Source: Terebella lapidaria
Lineage: Eukaryota > Annelida > Polychaeta > Terebellida > Terebellidae
Direction of reading: 5' to 3'
DNA: 64,000 nucleotides
NCBI GenBank assembly: GCA_949152475.1
Contig: OX424568.1
Span: forward strand, 26,573,667-26,637,666
Shown here one piece after another: positions 23,385 to 35,431 of this stretch; the stretch's first letter is position 1; each line of letters opens with the position of its first letter. Made by a program: the position numbers and the translations under genes. Below the pieces are notes generated by a model, which was not told the DNA's origin, did not search any database, and was given only the letters and a program-made list of their open reading frames with translations.

Positions 23385-24020
23385 CGTAGTTGTGTTCTGA
23401 ACAAAAAGTACGAAAACACACAAACACACTAACATTATACATATATTATGTATGAACCCGCGAAATAATCCACGCTTCCAAAAAAACAAATTGATATTTT
23501 ATTCATGTGAGCGAGAACCGCGCACTTTTGAAATCCAAATTTGAAATTGGATTAAGTACCTGAACAAATTTTTAAAAATATATAAATAAGTAGCAGAACT
23601 AAGCGACTGAATAAGTTGTTTTTTTTCCGACAATAGATATTGACAAATTTGGACAGTCCCACTCTTACTGGTTTGGTACAAAATGTCAACACAAATCAAC
23701 GTAGCCAAAAAGTCCAGCCTTCAAACTCGTGACTTTGTGACTGTTGTAGATGTGAAGAAGGTAGATGATGAGCAGTTAAACAGGAGTTCAAGTCCCATTT
23801 CCTCAGCGTTTTGCTGGAATTCATGACAATCACCAGGTCGAGCTTTGGACAGTTTCAATGCCTTGACTTTGGGGAACACACTGAGCAAAACTAGATCGGT
23901 GACATCACCCTTCAAGAGTGGTCATCTGCCCACACTTGATAACTCGTATGTGAACAGGAGCAATCTCCTTTCAGGCCACACCGGTTCTGGCAAGAAAAAA
24001 CATATGCCAAAAAATATAAA
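23385..24020. other. No gene recognised
   Basis: This is the upstream side of copy B, possibly its promoter. It contains a minus-strand open frame of 64 codons at 23,721-23,915 without known domain. I see no clear TATA box or initiator. Confidence 0.3.
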
Positions 24021-24029
24021 AATATATCC

Positions 24030-24445
24030 ACATCTCATCTCCGAGGGGAGGAGGCCCCTGTGTGTGTGTGCCCTGTCGAGAGTGGCTGACCGTTGAACAT
24101 GTCCTGGTACATTGTCAAGATTTGGCTGACACTCGTCGCATGTTCTACGAGTGTCAGTCAATATATGATTTATTCAATGATTTTAATATTTATAAAATCC
24201 TCAATTTCCTTCGGGAAATTGGGGTATACTTTTATTTTTAGTCATACAATTCTAGTCAACGCCTTTGAGTCTAGATCTAGTCATCAATTCTTCGCCACTA
24301 ATCTTGCTTTTATTGTTCACTACCAATTTTTAATATTAGAACTTGCGGTTTTATCATTCTTGATACTACTTTTATATCCTTGTTTGGCACTGAAGTGGCC
24401 TTCTTGAGCCCAAAGTGCCGTTAAGCTTTATTTCATCTTCTATTT
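24030..24445 (+). mobile_element. 5'-truncated LINE copy
   Basis: It matches the C-terminal coding region (GGGAGGAGGCCCCTGTGTGTG onward) and 3' untranslated region of the LINE family. Small indels have shifted the reading frame. The tail is degenerate (TTTCATCTTCTATTTCTTCTTC). Target duplication is not clear. Confidence 0.8.
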
Positions 24446-26241
24446 CTTCTTCTGTGATGAACTTGTGATCGAACTGATATATCCTGTTCTAGTTACTTGC
24501 TCGAAAAACTACTGTAAGCAACCGCCAGGCAGATCACCGCTTTTATTACTGTATAAACGCGGAAAAAATAGTTTTCCTTTTTAAGTCATGTGCCTCTCAA
24601 TTCTCTTTTAGGATGGGCATTAAACACTGTCAAACGCAAATGCATATTATATGCATTGTTTGTGCTGTAGGATGTGTTCAGAAAAGATGGTAGATGGTGA
24701 CAAGATTTCGTGTGTTTGGCGCAGTGATAAACATTCTGATACTGTGAAAATCTGTCAGGGACCAAAGACCCTCCACAAGTGGTCTTTGCAGTGACGTATC
24801 CCCGCAACCACGGGCGTTAGACTCTCACTAGGTATCAGGCTGTTATTCAGTTGTTTGATCTCTCGCTAGGTGGCAGCGTACTTGTTCTGTTGTCTGGGTA
24901 ATATATAAGTTTATAGTAAAGTAATGTATGTTTCAATATTAGGGTGGTAAATATTACACGTTCCAGATTTGTCTCATGCGTGTACAGTGTAAAACGCCAG
25001 GTTTCCCTTTCTTCCCTTCACATGTGACCCGCATGAAAGCCCTGTTCGTCAAGGACCACCCCACCACCAACTGCCCTCCAGGCGTCTACTGTTATAATGT
25101 ATATATTATTTATTGCATGTTGTAATATGAGAATCTATGTATAAGATGGAAAATATAAATGTTATTGAGGTTAAATTGTAAGTGTTTTATGTGCATATAG
25201 ATAATATTTAATACATGTTGTATGTAACATGTATTAAAACTATACGCATACATTAATGTTATTGAAAAAAAAAATAAAAAATGACGTTAAATTGTATATA
25301 TTTTGTATATCTTGCATGGTATAATAAAAGTTGTGTCCGAAAGAAATATGTTCTCGTGTTGTGATACTATATGAAAGGCGGTTAAGTTATTGTGGTTAAG
25401 ACAATACAAAATATAAATTTCTTCTCGTGTTCATTTTGAACCAGAGTTATATTTATGAAACATGTGACTACGTATTATTACACTCAGGCAAATAGTTGTA
25501 ATGGATAAATCTATAGATGTTGGAAGTGTCAATATTATCTACATTGTGAGAAACAGGTTTTTTTCATAGAATATTCAATTAGATACATATAGTCGTTACA
25601 TTCATATCGTTACATTCGTTACATTCATATCTTACAAGTGAATGGTGGAATCATAATGGATGCAAAAGATGAATATGTGCTTACATCTAGTACTGTACAG
25701 AATAATTATAGGATTGTGGAATTGACATAACACACAAGGAAAAAAGTTCAAACATGTATTACTTCACAAGTACATTAGGACACGTGGGGATTATTATGTG
25801 GAATATACACAATAATATTCATTTAGGCTATAAATACATGTAGATTATGAATTGACCAGATTCATTAAAAATGAAAGATTCAGTCAAATCCATAAGGATA
25901 GCATTCGGGGTATTGCCTAGAGCCCGCTAGATTTTGATGATCTCCAGAATCAATACATATGCGATAAGGCAGGACAAGACGTTAGTGCCATCCCTTCTTG
26001 TCTTTTAACACATGCGTTGCAAGACGCCACGATAAGGAGACCAAACACATATGTGGAGTCCTCCGCCTACGTGGCGACGAAATTAGACTTCTTTTCCGTC
26101 CTTCATCTCGTCCAAATTTCGTGTGGCTTCCTGGATCCAGGCACAGAGAGTATGGTACCTCCGTGTGGGGATGGTCACTCATTTCTTGGTGAGGAAGACA
26201 AAACCAATTTTGGTCTCAAACTTGCGAATATCGACTCGCTC
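24446..26241. other. AT-rich intergenic
   Basis: No gene is recognised. Around 25,090-25,330 the sequence is very AT-rich. The segment 25,982-26,241 has overlapping open frames on both strands with no domain. Confidence 0.3.
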
Positions 26242-26781
26242 CTCCCCGTCGTACAACGATTGGTTGTTGTACCCCAATAAACGAAATGTCCAGGCGTGAT
26301 CAACTGGTCATGTCACGGGCTCGTATAGGGCATACATACCTTACTCAGGGTTACCTGCTCCGTGGGGAGGAGGCCCCTGTGTGTGTGCCCTGTCGAGAGT
26401 GGCTGACCGTTGAACATGTCCTGGTACATTGTCAAGATTTGGCTGACACTCGTCGTTTGTTTTACGAGTGTCAGTCAATGCATGATGTTTTTAACGATAT
26501 TAATATTTATAAAATCCTCAATTTCCTTCGGGAAATTGGGGTATATTTCTATTTTTAGACAAATAAATTCTAGTCAATGCCTTTGGGTCTAGATCTAGTC
26601 ATTATTTTTTCACCACTAACTTTGTAAGGTTTTACTGTTCACTACAAATTTTTAATTGCATAACTTGTGGTTTTATCATTCTTGATACTACTTTTTTTAT
26701 CCTTGTTTGGCACTGAAATGGCCTTCTTGAGCCCAAAGTGCCGTTAAGCTTTATTTCTTCTTCTTCTTCTCCCCGTCGTAC
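26242..26781 (+). mobile_element. 514-bp LINE insertion with TSD
   Basis: The insert is 26,255-26,768 between perfect 13-bp repeats CTCCCCGTCGTAC. It encodes the last ~90 residues of the LINE protein (26,286-26,558). These include the post-RNase H zinc knuckle C-V-P-C-R-E-W-x4-H-V-L-V-H-C, followed by the complete 3' untranslated region and (TTC)n tail. Over this stretch it is almost identical to the copy at 60,482-61,493, so both insertions are recent. Confidence 0.9.
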
Positions 26782-27739
26782 TAACAGACAAGAAAGAGGT
26801 TGGTGGCTCCCAGGAAGGCGGTCAAAATAGCGTCGTTGCTCTTGACCTTGACGGCTTGACCCTTTAACGGACCGGATGCGGTATATGTTTTGTGCCATTA
26901 AGCCCCGTCACCTGGGTCACTGTTTGAGCAGGCTTGACTTTTGTGATAACACGATAATTGGTTAACGTTTTGGATCAGAAGACACGAGTTTATCATGACA
27001 AAACAATGTTTCCTAGTGGAGTGAGAGAAAAGGTGGAGGTAAATGTAGAAACCTGTTTCTTCCAGGACAAAAACAAAACGGTAAAAACCATGGAAAGAAC
27101 CATTGAACAAAAACTGCCAACCCTGTCTTCTTTACAGCTTCATAAGGATTTGCGTAGGTCCGGCAGAGAGATTGGAAATATTTGGATCGACTTCGAAGCA
27201 GGTACTGAATTTATATTTCAGCAAAACTAACCATTTGCTCCTCTGGGAATTCTTTTTTGTTGTTGTTGAGAATACGAAATATTTCGTTTAGAATAACTAT
27301 ACTGATCCTGTGATTTCCAAACCGATAAGGCTATACAGTTGGAACTGCGTCCAAGTTGACCGTCACTGCCTGCATTGCCATGTGCGATGCTCACTATGCT
27401 AGCCTGGCTGTAGAGCAATGCTATGTGCGCAACATGCCTTCATGGGCGAGGCGCAACAAGTGAGCATTGCTTTTTAGCATGCTAGCACGATGAGCATCGC
27501 TTATGGCAAAGCTAGCATTGTTCTTGTACCCAAACGCACAACTTGCGCTTGTGACTTGTAGTTCTTCTAGTTATTCGATCTCCCTCTTGGAGCGTTGTAT
27601 GTCATGATAATATGGACGCATGGTATTTTGTTCTCATTATTTCAAATTGAGTCTTGAGTATTATAATCAAGGTGAATCATCGTGTGCCCGGGATGAAAAA
27701 AAAAATGATTCTTTAACACACAAATGTAATTGTCTGTCT
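26782..27739. other. No gene recognised
   Basis: A 90-codon plus-strand frame (26,958-27,230) has no known domain. Around 27,400-27,530 the words GCTAGCAT and AGCATTGC recur, giving weak local inverted symmetry. Confidence 0.3.
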
Positions 27740-27741
27740 TA

Positions 27742-28330
27742 TTATGGCATTGCGCTATACATGCCGGCATCCACCCTCACATTCAACACCCTGTATGCTT
27801 CAACAAACGGGCGTGTTTCCAGTTTTGAAGCTGCCTCTTGCAGGAGTGAGATATTAGTACAGAACACCTGGAAATCTTTGAGCAGATACCCCACAGCGTA
27901 AATATCTGTCAACACAGAGGCACATGCATTTTCAGTCATCATGAGAGGGTCGATCCAGAACCACTCTTTCAAGAGGCATCCGCCTGCCTCTGGAAAAATC
28001 CAGGGTGGACACCTCTTGGAAAATACACCCCTTCCCGAAATAGATAACTATGATTGCAAACCAGGCTCTGTGGTGAAGTTACTGGCAAGATATTACTGGC
28101 ATTGACGTCATTGTAGAGTGTCTTTGCATATATATGTAAGGTGACTAGCAAATACCCTGTTTTCTTGTAATTTGGGATAGCTGCGAACAAGCCGAACCCC
28201 AGGATATATTCCATGACAATAAATTGCTTAATTGTGTTATATCCTATAAGCTTGGGAAGAGTAACTTAGCCTCTTGTACAATCTCCTCTTCAACCATATG
28301 CTTAACATACTTTTCTGGATCATCAATGTT
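27742..28330 (-). pseudogene. Protein-kinase-like relic
   Basis: Read on the minus strand across frame breaks, the pieces fall in kinase order. An alpha-C-like E-I-V-Q-E-A-K-L-L comes first, then a hinge-like M-E-Y-I-L-G and a catalytic-loop-like Y-N-D-V-N-A-S-N-I-L (for H-x-D-x-K-x-x-N-I-L). Last is an alpha-F-like T-D-I-Y-A-V-G-Y-L-L-K followed by a conserved E-T-R-P. The DFG motif is not readable, the catalytic Lys of the loop is replaced, and at least one stop and one frame change intervene. It looks like a dead member of an expanded invertebrate kinase family. The assignment is by eye. Confidence 0.5.
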
Positions 28331-28399
28331 GCAACACATTGGTAGTTTTCATACTATGCGCGAGATGTAAAGAATTGGTTCTGTACATTTCCTTCAAAG

Positions 28400-28700
28400 A
28401 ATATGAAGTATCCATTGAAGGGAAAGCACCCTGTATTCAACATGAAAGAGTCGTGCAATGTCAATTTCAGTACTTTATTTGAAGTCCAAACATTGATACA
28501 TGTATACATTTAGAACACCAAACATTTATAGTACAAAATATAAAACATTGGAAATTTCCTAAATCTACACATAGGACAATTTAAAAAGTCAATACTTTAT
28601 TTACAGTATGATAAATTATAAAAGTATGATATATAATGAAGTATTTTGAAAACACAATCACCTATACATTAGGCATGTATAGATACAGTCAGTAGTCAGT
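28400..28700 (-). repeat. Repeated 3'-terminal region with poly(A) signals
   Basis: It matches 35,820-36,300 and 38,810-39,290. On the minus strand it contains AATAAA twice (forward TTTATT near 28,476 and 28,597) in an AT-rich context. It is probably the 3' end of MDQ-array transcripts; copy C lies upstream on this strand. Confidence 0.5.
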
Positions 28701-29149
28701 ACTAGGAGGGAAGAGTTGAAGTTTTCCACTGTCGCATGGTGACTGAGAGGACGTGATGTGGACCGTAATGCGTGGGTCCTATATGAGCAACGTGGGTCGC
28801 GATGCGTGGGTCCTTTATGAGCAACTACTGTATGAGGAACGTTTTGATATGAACGTTATGACAACATCTTGATGTATCACGGTTCTATAACTAACTCCTG
28901 TATGACGGACTTGACCTTTATGGCATTTATGAGTGGCCTAGTTTGGCATAACTGCTTTGCGATGAGGACGTTGTCTGTCACCCTATCCTCCCTCCTCCAT
29001 ATGAGCGAGGGGGTGGGGGTGGGGGGTAAATATACCCACCAATAATTCCATAAGCAATCCTGCAAATTATTATCATGGGTAATATTACTGGGAAACCTGT
29101 TCAACGTCTTACCTACATGGGTTAGATGGAACAGCATCATTTTCTATCT

Positions 29150-29270
29150 TCAGGTACCAGACATGTGTATCCAAATCAGCAAGTCATTGGTAAAAAAGCG
29201 ACATATACCACTGAAAACTTCACATATTGTACTCGTTCCCAAGAGGCATATCAATCGTTTTTTTTGGTTT
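29150..29270 (-). repeat. Conserved 3' flank of MDQ-family copy C
   Basis: It matches the flanks of the other copies. It has been separated from copy C's last exon by the 29,323-32,300 insertion. Beyond it, on the minus strand, are a GTAAGAC donor (near 29,110) and a TTTGCAG acceptor (near 29,060), suggesting an intron in the 3' region of the gene. Confidence 0.5.
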
Positions 29271-29322
29271 TTTTTGGTTAATCTATACATTTATTAAATT
29301 ATTTAAATTAAATATTGGCTTC

Positions 29323-32300
29323 TTTTTTAGGTTACCGGCCCTATTGTCCGATAACCTATTGGCATGGCGTTGCGTCCGGCGTCCATCCGTTCACATTTTT
29401 ATCTTTAAAGTATATGGTCCGAACTTTCTGAAATTTTGCACAAAAATTCCCAAAAATATTTCCAGGAAAGGTTTTTTTTAGTTTTCTGATTTCCGTATTT
29501 TTTTGAAAATGGCGGCCATTTTTGACGAAAAAATCCTGATTTTGGACTTTGGCGGCCATTCTCTCAAAATCTGTTCAGTAACTTTTTTTCTTTTTGATAC
29601 ATAACACTCCTCATATGTACTCCTATGATGTCTATAAATTTCGTTGCGCTTGAGTCGTTCGAAGTGGGCCATTTTGGCCCAAACTCGGCCCAAATGGGAC
29701 TTTCCCATCTTAAATTCTCCTATGCTTTATAATGGGACACATTATGCCTAATATCTCATTAATATTGAGATTAGAGACTAGGAATCAATTGTGGACATAT
29801 AGGAAATGATATATGCTGAATATTCTCGTGATCTTGAATTCGAACTCTGACCTCAGTATCAAGGTCAGAGCGGCCGTTTTCTTTTAAAAATGACCAATTT
29901 TGGACTTTGACGGTCGTTTTCTCAAAATCTGTTAAGTAACTTTTGTTCTTGTTGATGCATAGCACTCCTCATATGTACCCCTATGACATGTATAAATTTT
30001 GTTGCCCTTGAATCGCTCGAAGGGGGCTATTTTGGGCCCAAACTCGGCCCAAATGGGACTTTCCCATGTTAAATTCTCCTATGTTTTATAGTGGGACACA
30101 TCAAGCCTAAAATCTCACTTAATATTGAGATTAGTGACTGGGAATCAATTGTGGACATATAGGAAATGATATATGCTGAATATTCTCGTGACCTTGAATT
30201 TGACCTCTGACCTCGGTTTCAAGGTCAGAGCACAAAATGTCTATTATCTTACTTATTATCGACTTTAAAGCTTAGTCATCAATTGTGGCCATTTAGGAAA
30301 TGATAAATGCCGAATATTCTGATGACCTTGAATTTGACCTTTGACCTCATTTTCAAGGTCACAGGACAAAATGGCTAATATCTCACTTATTATCGATTTT
30401 ACAGCTTAGGGATCAATTGTGGACATATAGGAAATGATATATCCTGAATATTCTTGTGACCTTGAATTTGACCTCTGACCTCGGTTTCAAGATCAGAGCA
30501 CAGAATGTCTAATATCTCGCTTATTATCAACTTTACAGCCTAGGAATCAATTGTGGACATATAGGGAATGATATATGCCGAATAATCTGATGACCTTGAA
30601 TTTGACGTTTGACCTCATTTTGAAGGTCACAGAACAAAATGGCTAATATCTCACTTATTATCGATTTTACAGCCTAGGGATCAATTGTGGACATAAAGGA
30701 AATGATATATGCTGAATATTCCCGTGACCTTGAATTTGACCTCTGACTTCAGTTTCAAGGTCAGAGCACAAAATGGCTAATATTTCGCCTATTATCAACT
30801 TTACAGCTTAGGAATCAATTGTGGACATATAGGAAATGATATATGCCGAATATTCTAATGACCTTGAATTTGACCTTTGACCTCATTTTCAAGGTCACAG
30901 AAAAAGTGGCTAATATCTCGCTTCTTATCGACTTTACAGCTTAGGAATCAATTATGAACATATAGGAAATGATACATTCTGAACATTGGCATGAACTTGA
31001 CCTTTGACCTCATTTTCAAGGTCGCAGGACAAAATGGCTAATATCTCGCATATTGTCGACTTTACAGCTTAGGAATCAATTGTGGACATATAGGAAATGA
31101 TATATGCTGAACATTGGCATGACCTTGAACTTGACATTTGACCTCATTTTCAAGGTCGCAGGACAAAATGGCTAATATCTCGCCTATTATCGACTTTACA
31201 GCTTAGGAATCAATTGTGGACATATGGGAAATGATATATGCTGAACATTGCTATGACCTTGAAGTTGACCTTTGACCTCATTTTCAAGGTCAGAGAACGA
31301 AATGGCTAATATCTCGCTTCTTCTCGACTTTACAGCTTAGCAATCAATTGTGAACATATAGAAAATGATATATTCTGAACATTGTCATGACCTTGAACTT
31401 CACCTCTGACCTAATTTTCAATGTCACAGGACAAAATTGCTAATAGCTCGCTTATTATCGACTTTACAGCTTAGGGATCAATTATGAAAATATAGGAAAT
31501 GATATATGCTGAATATTGCTATGACCTTGAATTCGACCTTTGACCTCATTTTCAAGGTCACAGGACATAATGGCTAATATCTCGCTTATTATCGACATTA
31601 CAGTTTAGGAATCAATTATGAACATATAGGAAATGATATATGCTGAACATTTGCTATGACCTTGAATTTGACCTTTGACCTCATTTTCAAGATCAGAGAA
31701 CGAAATGGCTAATATCTCGCTTCTTCCCGACTTTACAGCTTAGCAATCAAATGTGAACATATAGAAAATGATATATGCTGAATATTGCTATGATCTTGAA
31801 TTCGACCTTTGACCTCATTTTCAAGGTCACAGGACATAATGGCTAATATCTCGCTTATTATTGACTTTACAGCTTAGGAATCAATTGTGGACATATAGGA
31901 AATGATATATGCTGAATATTGCTATGACCTTGAATTCGACCTTTGACCTCATTTTCAAGGTCACAGGACATAATGGCTAATATCTGACGTATTATTGACT
32001 TTACAGCTTAGGAATCAATTGTGGACATATAGGAAATGATATATGCTGAATATTGCTATGACCTTGAGTTCGACCTGTGACCTCATTTCCAAGGTCACAG
32101 GACATAATGGCTAATATCTCGCTTATTATTGACTTTACAACCTAGGAATCAATTGTGGACATACTAGAAATGACATATGCCGAATATTATCATGTCCTTG
32201 AATTGACCAATGACCTTATTTTCAAGGTCACGGGACAAAATACTAATATCTAAAATATATATTGTCCGGTAACCTTTCTTAGCCCTTGGGCTAATTTTTT
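29323..32300 (+). mobile_element. Helitron-like element with 134-bp satellite core (copy 1)
   Basis: The left end TTAGGTTACCGG starts a hairpin (AGGTTACCGG...CCGATAACCT) and is followed by GGCATGGCGTTGCGTCCGGC. The right end carries CCGGTAACC and a terminal hairpin TTAGCCCTTGGGCTAA plus a T run. In between lie about 18-19 tandem units of about 134 bp, all in one orientation. There is no protein-coding capacity. The design (asymmetric ends, terminal 3' hairpin, internal tandem repeats) fits non-autonomous Helitron/Helentron-type elements such as molluscan pearl-type repeats. It interrupts exon 6 of MDQ copy C. The exact ends are set by comparison with the second copy at 57,503. Confidence 0.75.
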
Positions 32301-32310
32301 GTTTTTCTTC

Positions 32311-32868
32311 TTCTGCTATTCTGAAAACAGGAAAACTAGTGTAGTAATTCGTCAGACTCAAGAAATATCGGTTTTTAATGTTATCAGTTTTTATACTCAC
32401 GTAATGGGGTTTTCAGGACCCGGCCTCCCATTCTGTCGTGTCATTTCTGTGAAAATTGGGTACATATGATTTAGTCACACTCTCCAGTATATCTTGAATC
32501 CACAATGTTAATTTTGAGGGGTACACAAAATGGTAAATATGAGGATACTTACATTTTCTCCCCCTCCTGCCGGGGTGACTCCGGGGAAATATCACATCTA
32601 TAAAAGGAACGGATACCTGGTAAACCGTATTTATACAGAGAGATCGTAATTCATTACACAGATCATAGTTATACTCACACGGGGGAAGCAAAAGGTCTCC
32701 CTGGGTTGATGGGCATAACATGCCCAAACACACACCCTCTCATGGGGGCCGGAGGGGTCGGTGGGAGGGGACTACTTGGGAAACAAAACATTAGAATTAT
32801 GTATCACAAATAATTGGGAATATAGGTGTAATACTCACGACAATGTCTCATCCCGCTTATCCAATGAT
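32311..32868 (-). pseudogene. MDQ-family copy C (exons 2-6, broken)
   Basis: Exon 2 32,839-32,868 (30 nt), exon 3 32,679-32,771 (93 nt), exon 4 32,553-32,597 (45 nt), exon 5 32,401-32,446 (46 nt), exon 6 from 32,320 downward into the inserted element. Splice sites are good and exons 2-4 are open in the family frame (P-L-P-P-T-P-P-A-P-M, G-H-V-M-P-I-N-P-G-R, I-S-P-E-S-P-R-Q). Exon 5 has lost 2 nt relative to the others, giving an immediate stop after W-E-A-G-S. Exon 6 is cut by the 3-kb element. Homology stops at about 33,045, so exon 1 is gone. Confidence 0.65.
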
Positions 32869-33124
32869 CTGAATGATGTAAAATATTACTGCATAAGTCT
32901 ATCTAAAATACCATCCAAACAGATTACGTATAATTAGGTTGATAATAGGGCGCGGGGAGGAAGATTTAAAAGGTATTCCGCTTTCCCCGTTCTGAATCCC
33001 TGTTGTTTTCCCGCCAAAATTTGGATGGAATAAAGTAGTAGTAATGACCCCCTTTTGAGTTTTTTTTGGAAAAACCCATGGTTTTTGCTATGGTTATATG
33101 ATGTCACTTCCGGTTTCTGTTTCG

Positions 33125-33225
33125 GTTATACGTCACGTGGTTTCAGTGGTTATAATCACGTGGTTTCGGTGGTTATACGTCACGTAGTTTTGGTGGTTAT
33201 AGGTCACGTGGTTCCCGTGGTTATA
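33125..33225. repeat. 24-bp tandem repeat with E-box cores
   Basis: About four units of the pattern GGTTATACGTCACGTGGTTT are present. Three contain the palindrome CACGTG, mostly within GTCACGTGG. Related degenerate units (GGTTAT...GTCACGTAATAGGTG) continue to about 33,420. Confidence 0.7.
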
Positions 33226-33599
33226 TAACAGGTGATTAGGTAATTATGAGGCGTAATAGGTGTTCATATGATGTAATATGTACTGTCAAGGGTTGGCTAC
33301 GTCACGTAATAGGTGGTTATACAGTGTCTATACGACGTGATAGATGGTTATGGAGTACATAATAGGCCTGGATGTGGTTATAGGACATAATGAGTTGTGT
33401 AATAGGTTATGCAATGCACTAGAAGGTTATGCAACATGCCCTGTCCCCCCAATATCCTCCATCCTCTATATGAGCACAAATAATTTCATCAGCAATCCTG
33501 CAAATTATATTCTTTGGTAATTTATTCTACAGGTTAGCGTATAGAATGTCTTACCTTCACAGGTTAGATGGAACGGCATCATTTTCTATCTTCAGGAAC

Positions 33600-33720
33600 C
33601 AGACACATGTATCCAAATCAGCAGATCAATGGTAAAAAAGCGACATATACCACTGAAAACGTCACATACTGTACTCGTTCCCAAGAGGCATATCAATCGT
33701 TTTTGTTTTTTTTTCTTGTT
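33600..33720 (-). repeat. Conserved 3' flank of MDQ-family copy D
   Basis: This is the same block as at 20,236 and 29,150, directly downstream of copy D's last exon. A GTAAGAC donor near 33,555 and a TTTGCAG acceptor near 33,505 lie further down on the minus strand, so the transcript may have a 3'-untranslated intron. Confidence 0.5.
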
Positions 33721-33755
33721 TTTTTATGTTTTTTTTATCTATACATTTTATCAAA

Positions 33756-35431
33756 TTATTCTTTTCTTCTTTTTTTTTCTTCTGCTTCTTTTTCTTGTTC
33801 TTCTTCTATTCTGAAAATGGGAAAACTACTGTAATAATTCCTAAGAATCAAGAAGTACCTTTTTTTAAGGTCATTATTAGTTTTTATACTCACATGATCG
33901 GGTTTTCTACAGAGCCTATTTCCCACTCTATTGTTTTGTTCCTGTGAAAATTGGGTACAGACGATGTAGTCACACTCTCCAGTATATATTGAATTCACAG
34001 TGTTAATTTTGAGGGGTAAATATGGGGGTACTTACATTTCTTCGACCTCTTGTGGGGGCCATTCAGGGGAGGTATCACATCTATAAAAGGAAGGGATACA
34101 TGGTAAAACGTATTTATACAGGGAGATCTTAAATCATTACACAGATCAAAGTTATACTTACGTGGAGGAGGAGGAGAAGGAGGAGGAGGCAAAAATCCTC
34201 CTCGGTGTTATGGGCATAACATGCCCAATCGCCGACCGTTTTGCGGGTGCATGAGGGGTGGGTGGCAGTCTGCTATATGGAAAAAAGCATTAGAATTATG
34301 TATCACAAATAATATGCAGAGTTTCATTGGGAATGTAGGTGTTATACTCACGATAATCCCCCATCCCCCAGATCCGATGGTCTGAAAGATGCAAACAGAA
34401 TACGTATAATTAGATTGATAATAGAGCGCCCAGAGGGCATCGGTCGGGGTTATGAATCCCTGTTGTTTTTTTTTTCCTGACAAAATTTGTATGAAATAAA
34501 GTGAGTGGATTTAAAGACGCGCTGCGGAGATTTGGGAATAATATTGAATCTTCTGATACGCTATGAGCGATATTGTTTGTGCGTCGGGTAAAATCGGGGG
34601 AAAATGACCACGTGGCATTGTATCCCATAAGGAGTAGGTGATTAAGTCATAGGGCCGTAAAAGTCACTCACGTTTTGTGACATTATTTTACCTGATTTCG
34701 TTTTTCTGAAGATAAACAAACTTTCCCGTCGAATGTTCATGCCAAATTCTGAAAATACTATACGCTCCGATTGACCATACGTAAATTAGAGGAGAAATAT
34801 CCCAAGTCCAGATTAATATTATTGACCGGCTTCTCCTACTATTGAGTGAATAAATATCTGTCGTTTCTTGCTCATTTATTCGCCTGCAAACCGCATGTCT
34901 GTGGCCATTACGGTGATTACATTTGCCTGAGAATAACGGGTGTTACATTGGGTCTACACCGTTGGTATAGGTTTCTCTTGCAATTTTAGGTGGTACGTAT
35001 GGCGTGCCACATATTTCGTGCCATTGTAGTGTTAAGACCGCAATAACATCATTGTTATAAGCAAAATTATGGCTTAAAAACGCAACCGGAAACACGATCT
35101 AAAAATTTAGATTGGGGGCACATATGAATATGATAATTTGCACGTTTTTAATTTAGAATAACGTTATTGCGTAACAAAAACGAATTTTGGAAAAATATGT
35201 CGGGAATTAGTTTTGTACCATCCTTCAGAAACGGCAGGATTTGAGTAAAATTTACCACGTGGCATTGTATGCCCTAAGGACTAGGAGATTACGTCATGAA
35301 AACGTTGTTATTTTTGCCGTGTGGTGAACGAGAGTTCCCAGCCCTATAAGCGCTCATATTACCCCATAAATCCTCAGTAAATCTACTTACGTCTTTTCCT
35401 CCTCCTCTTTTCCTTTCTTTTTCTGATCCAT
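33756..35431 (-). CDS. MDQ-family copy D, intact six-exon gene
   Basis: Exons: 1 35,391-35,431 (41 nt, ATG in CACCATGG context), 2 34,352-34,381 (30), 3 34,162-34,272 (111), 4 34,036-34,080 (45), 5 33,894-33,941 (48), 6 33,756-33,810 (55, ends TAA). All donors are GTAAGT or GTGAGT, and acceptors end CAG or TAG after pyrimidine-rich tracts. All five introns fall in phase 2 and the joined frame has no stop, predicting 109 residues. The order is: a charged start (M-D-Q-K-K-K-G-K then a Glu run), an acidic/Gly patch, a Pro-rich part (L-P-P-T-P-H-A-P), the conserved core M-P-I-T-P-R-R-I-F-A-S-S with a Ser run, S-P-E-W-P-P-Q-E, then I-E-W-E-I-G-S-V-E-N-P-I, and a Glu/Lys tail. There is no signal peptide, membrane segment or cysteine-rich fold, so a disordered nuclear or cytoplasmic protein is likely. 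T-P-R-R and S-P sites could be kinase targets. I recognise no family. Confidence 0.6.
34600..35340 (-). other. Intron 1 of MDQ copy D
   Basis: About 1 kb (34,382-35,390 in full) separates exons 1 and 2. It is closely conserved in copy E. I see no further in-frame exon in it, and phases join correctly without one. Confidence 0.45.

Noticed and set aside
24093..24407. 104-codon plus frame, and similar frames at 26,410 and 61,136
   Set aside because: These are alternative-frame readings of the LINE C-terminus and 3' untranslated region; the same false frame appears in every copy.
33568..33834. Phe-rich plus-strand open frames near the MDQ copies
   Set aside because: They are antisense to the poly-Glu/Lys last exon and its T-rich 3' flank. 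The F runs come from homopolymers.
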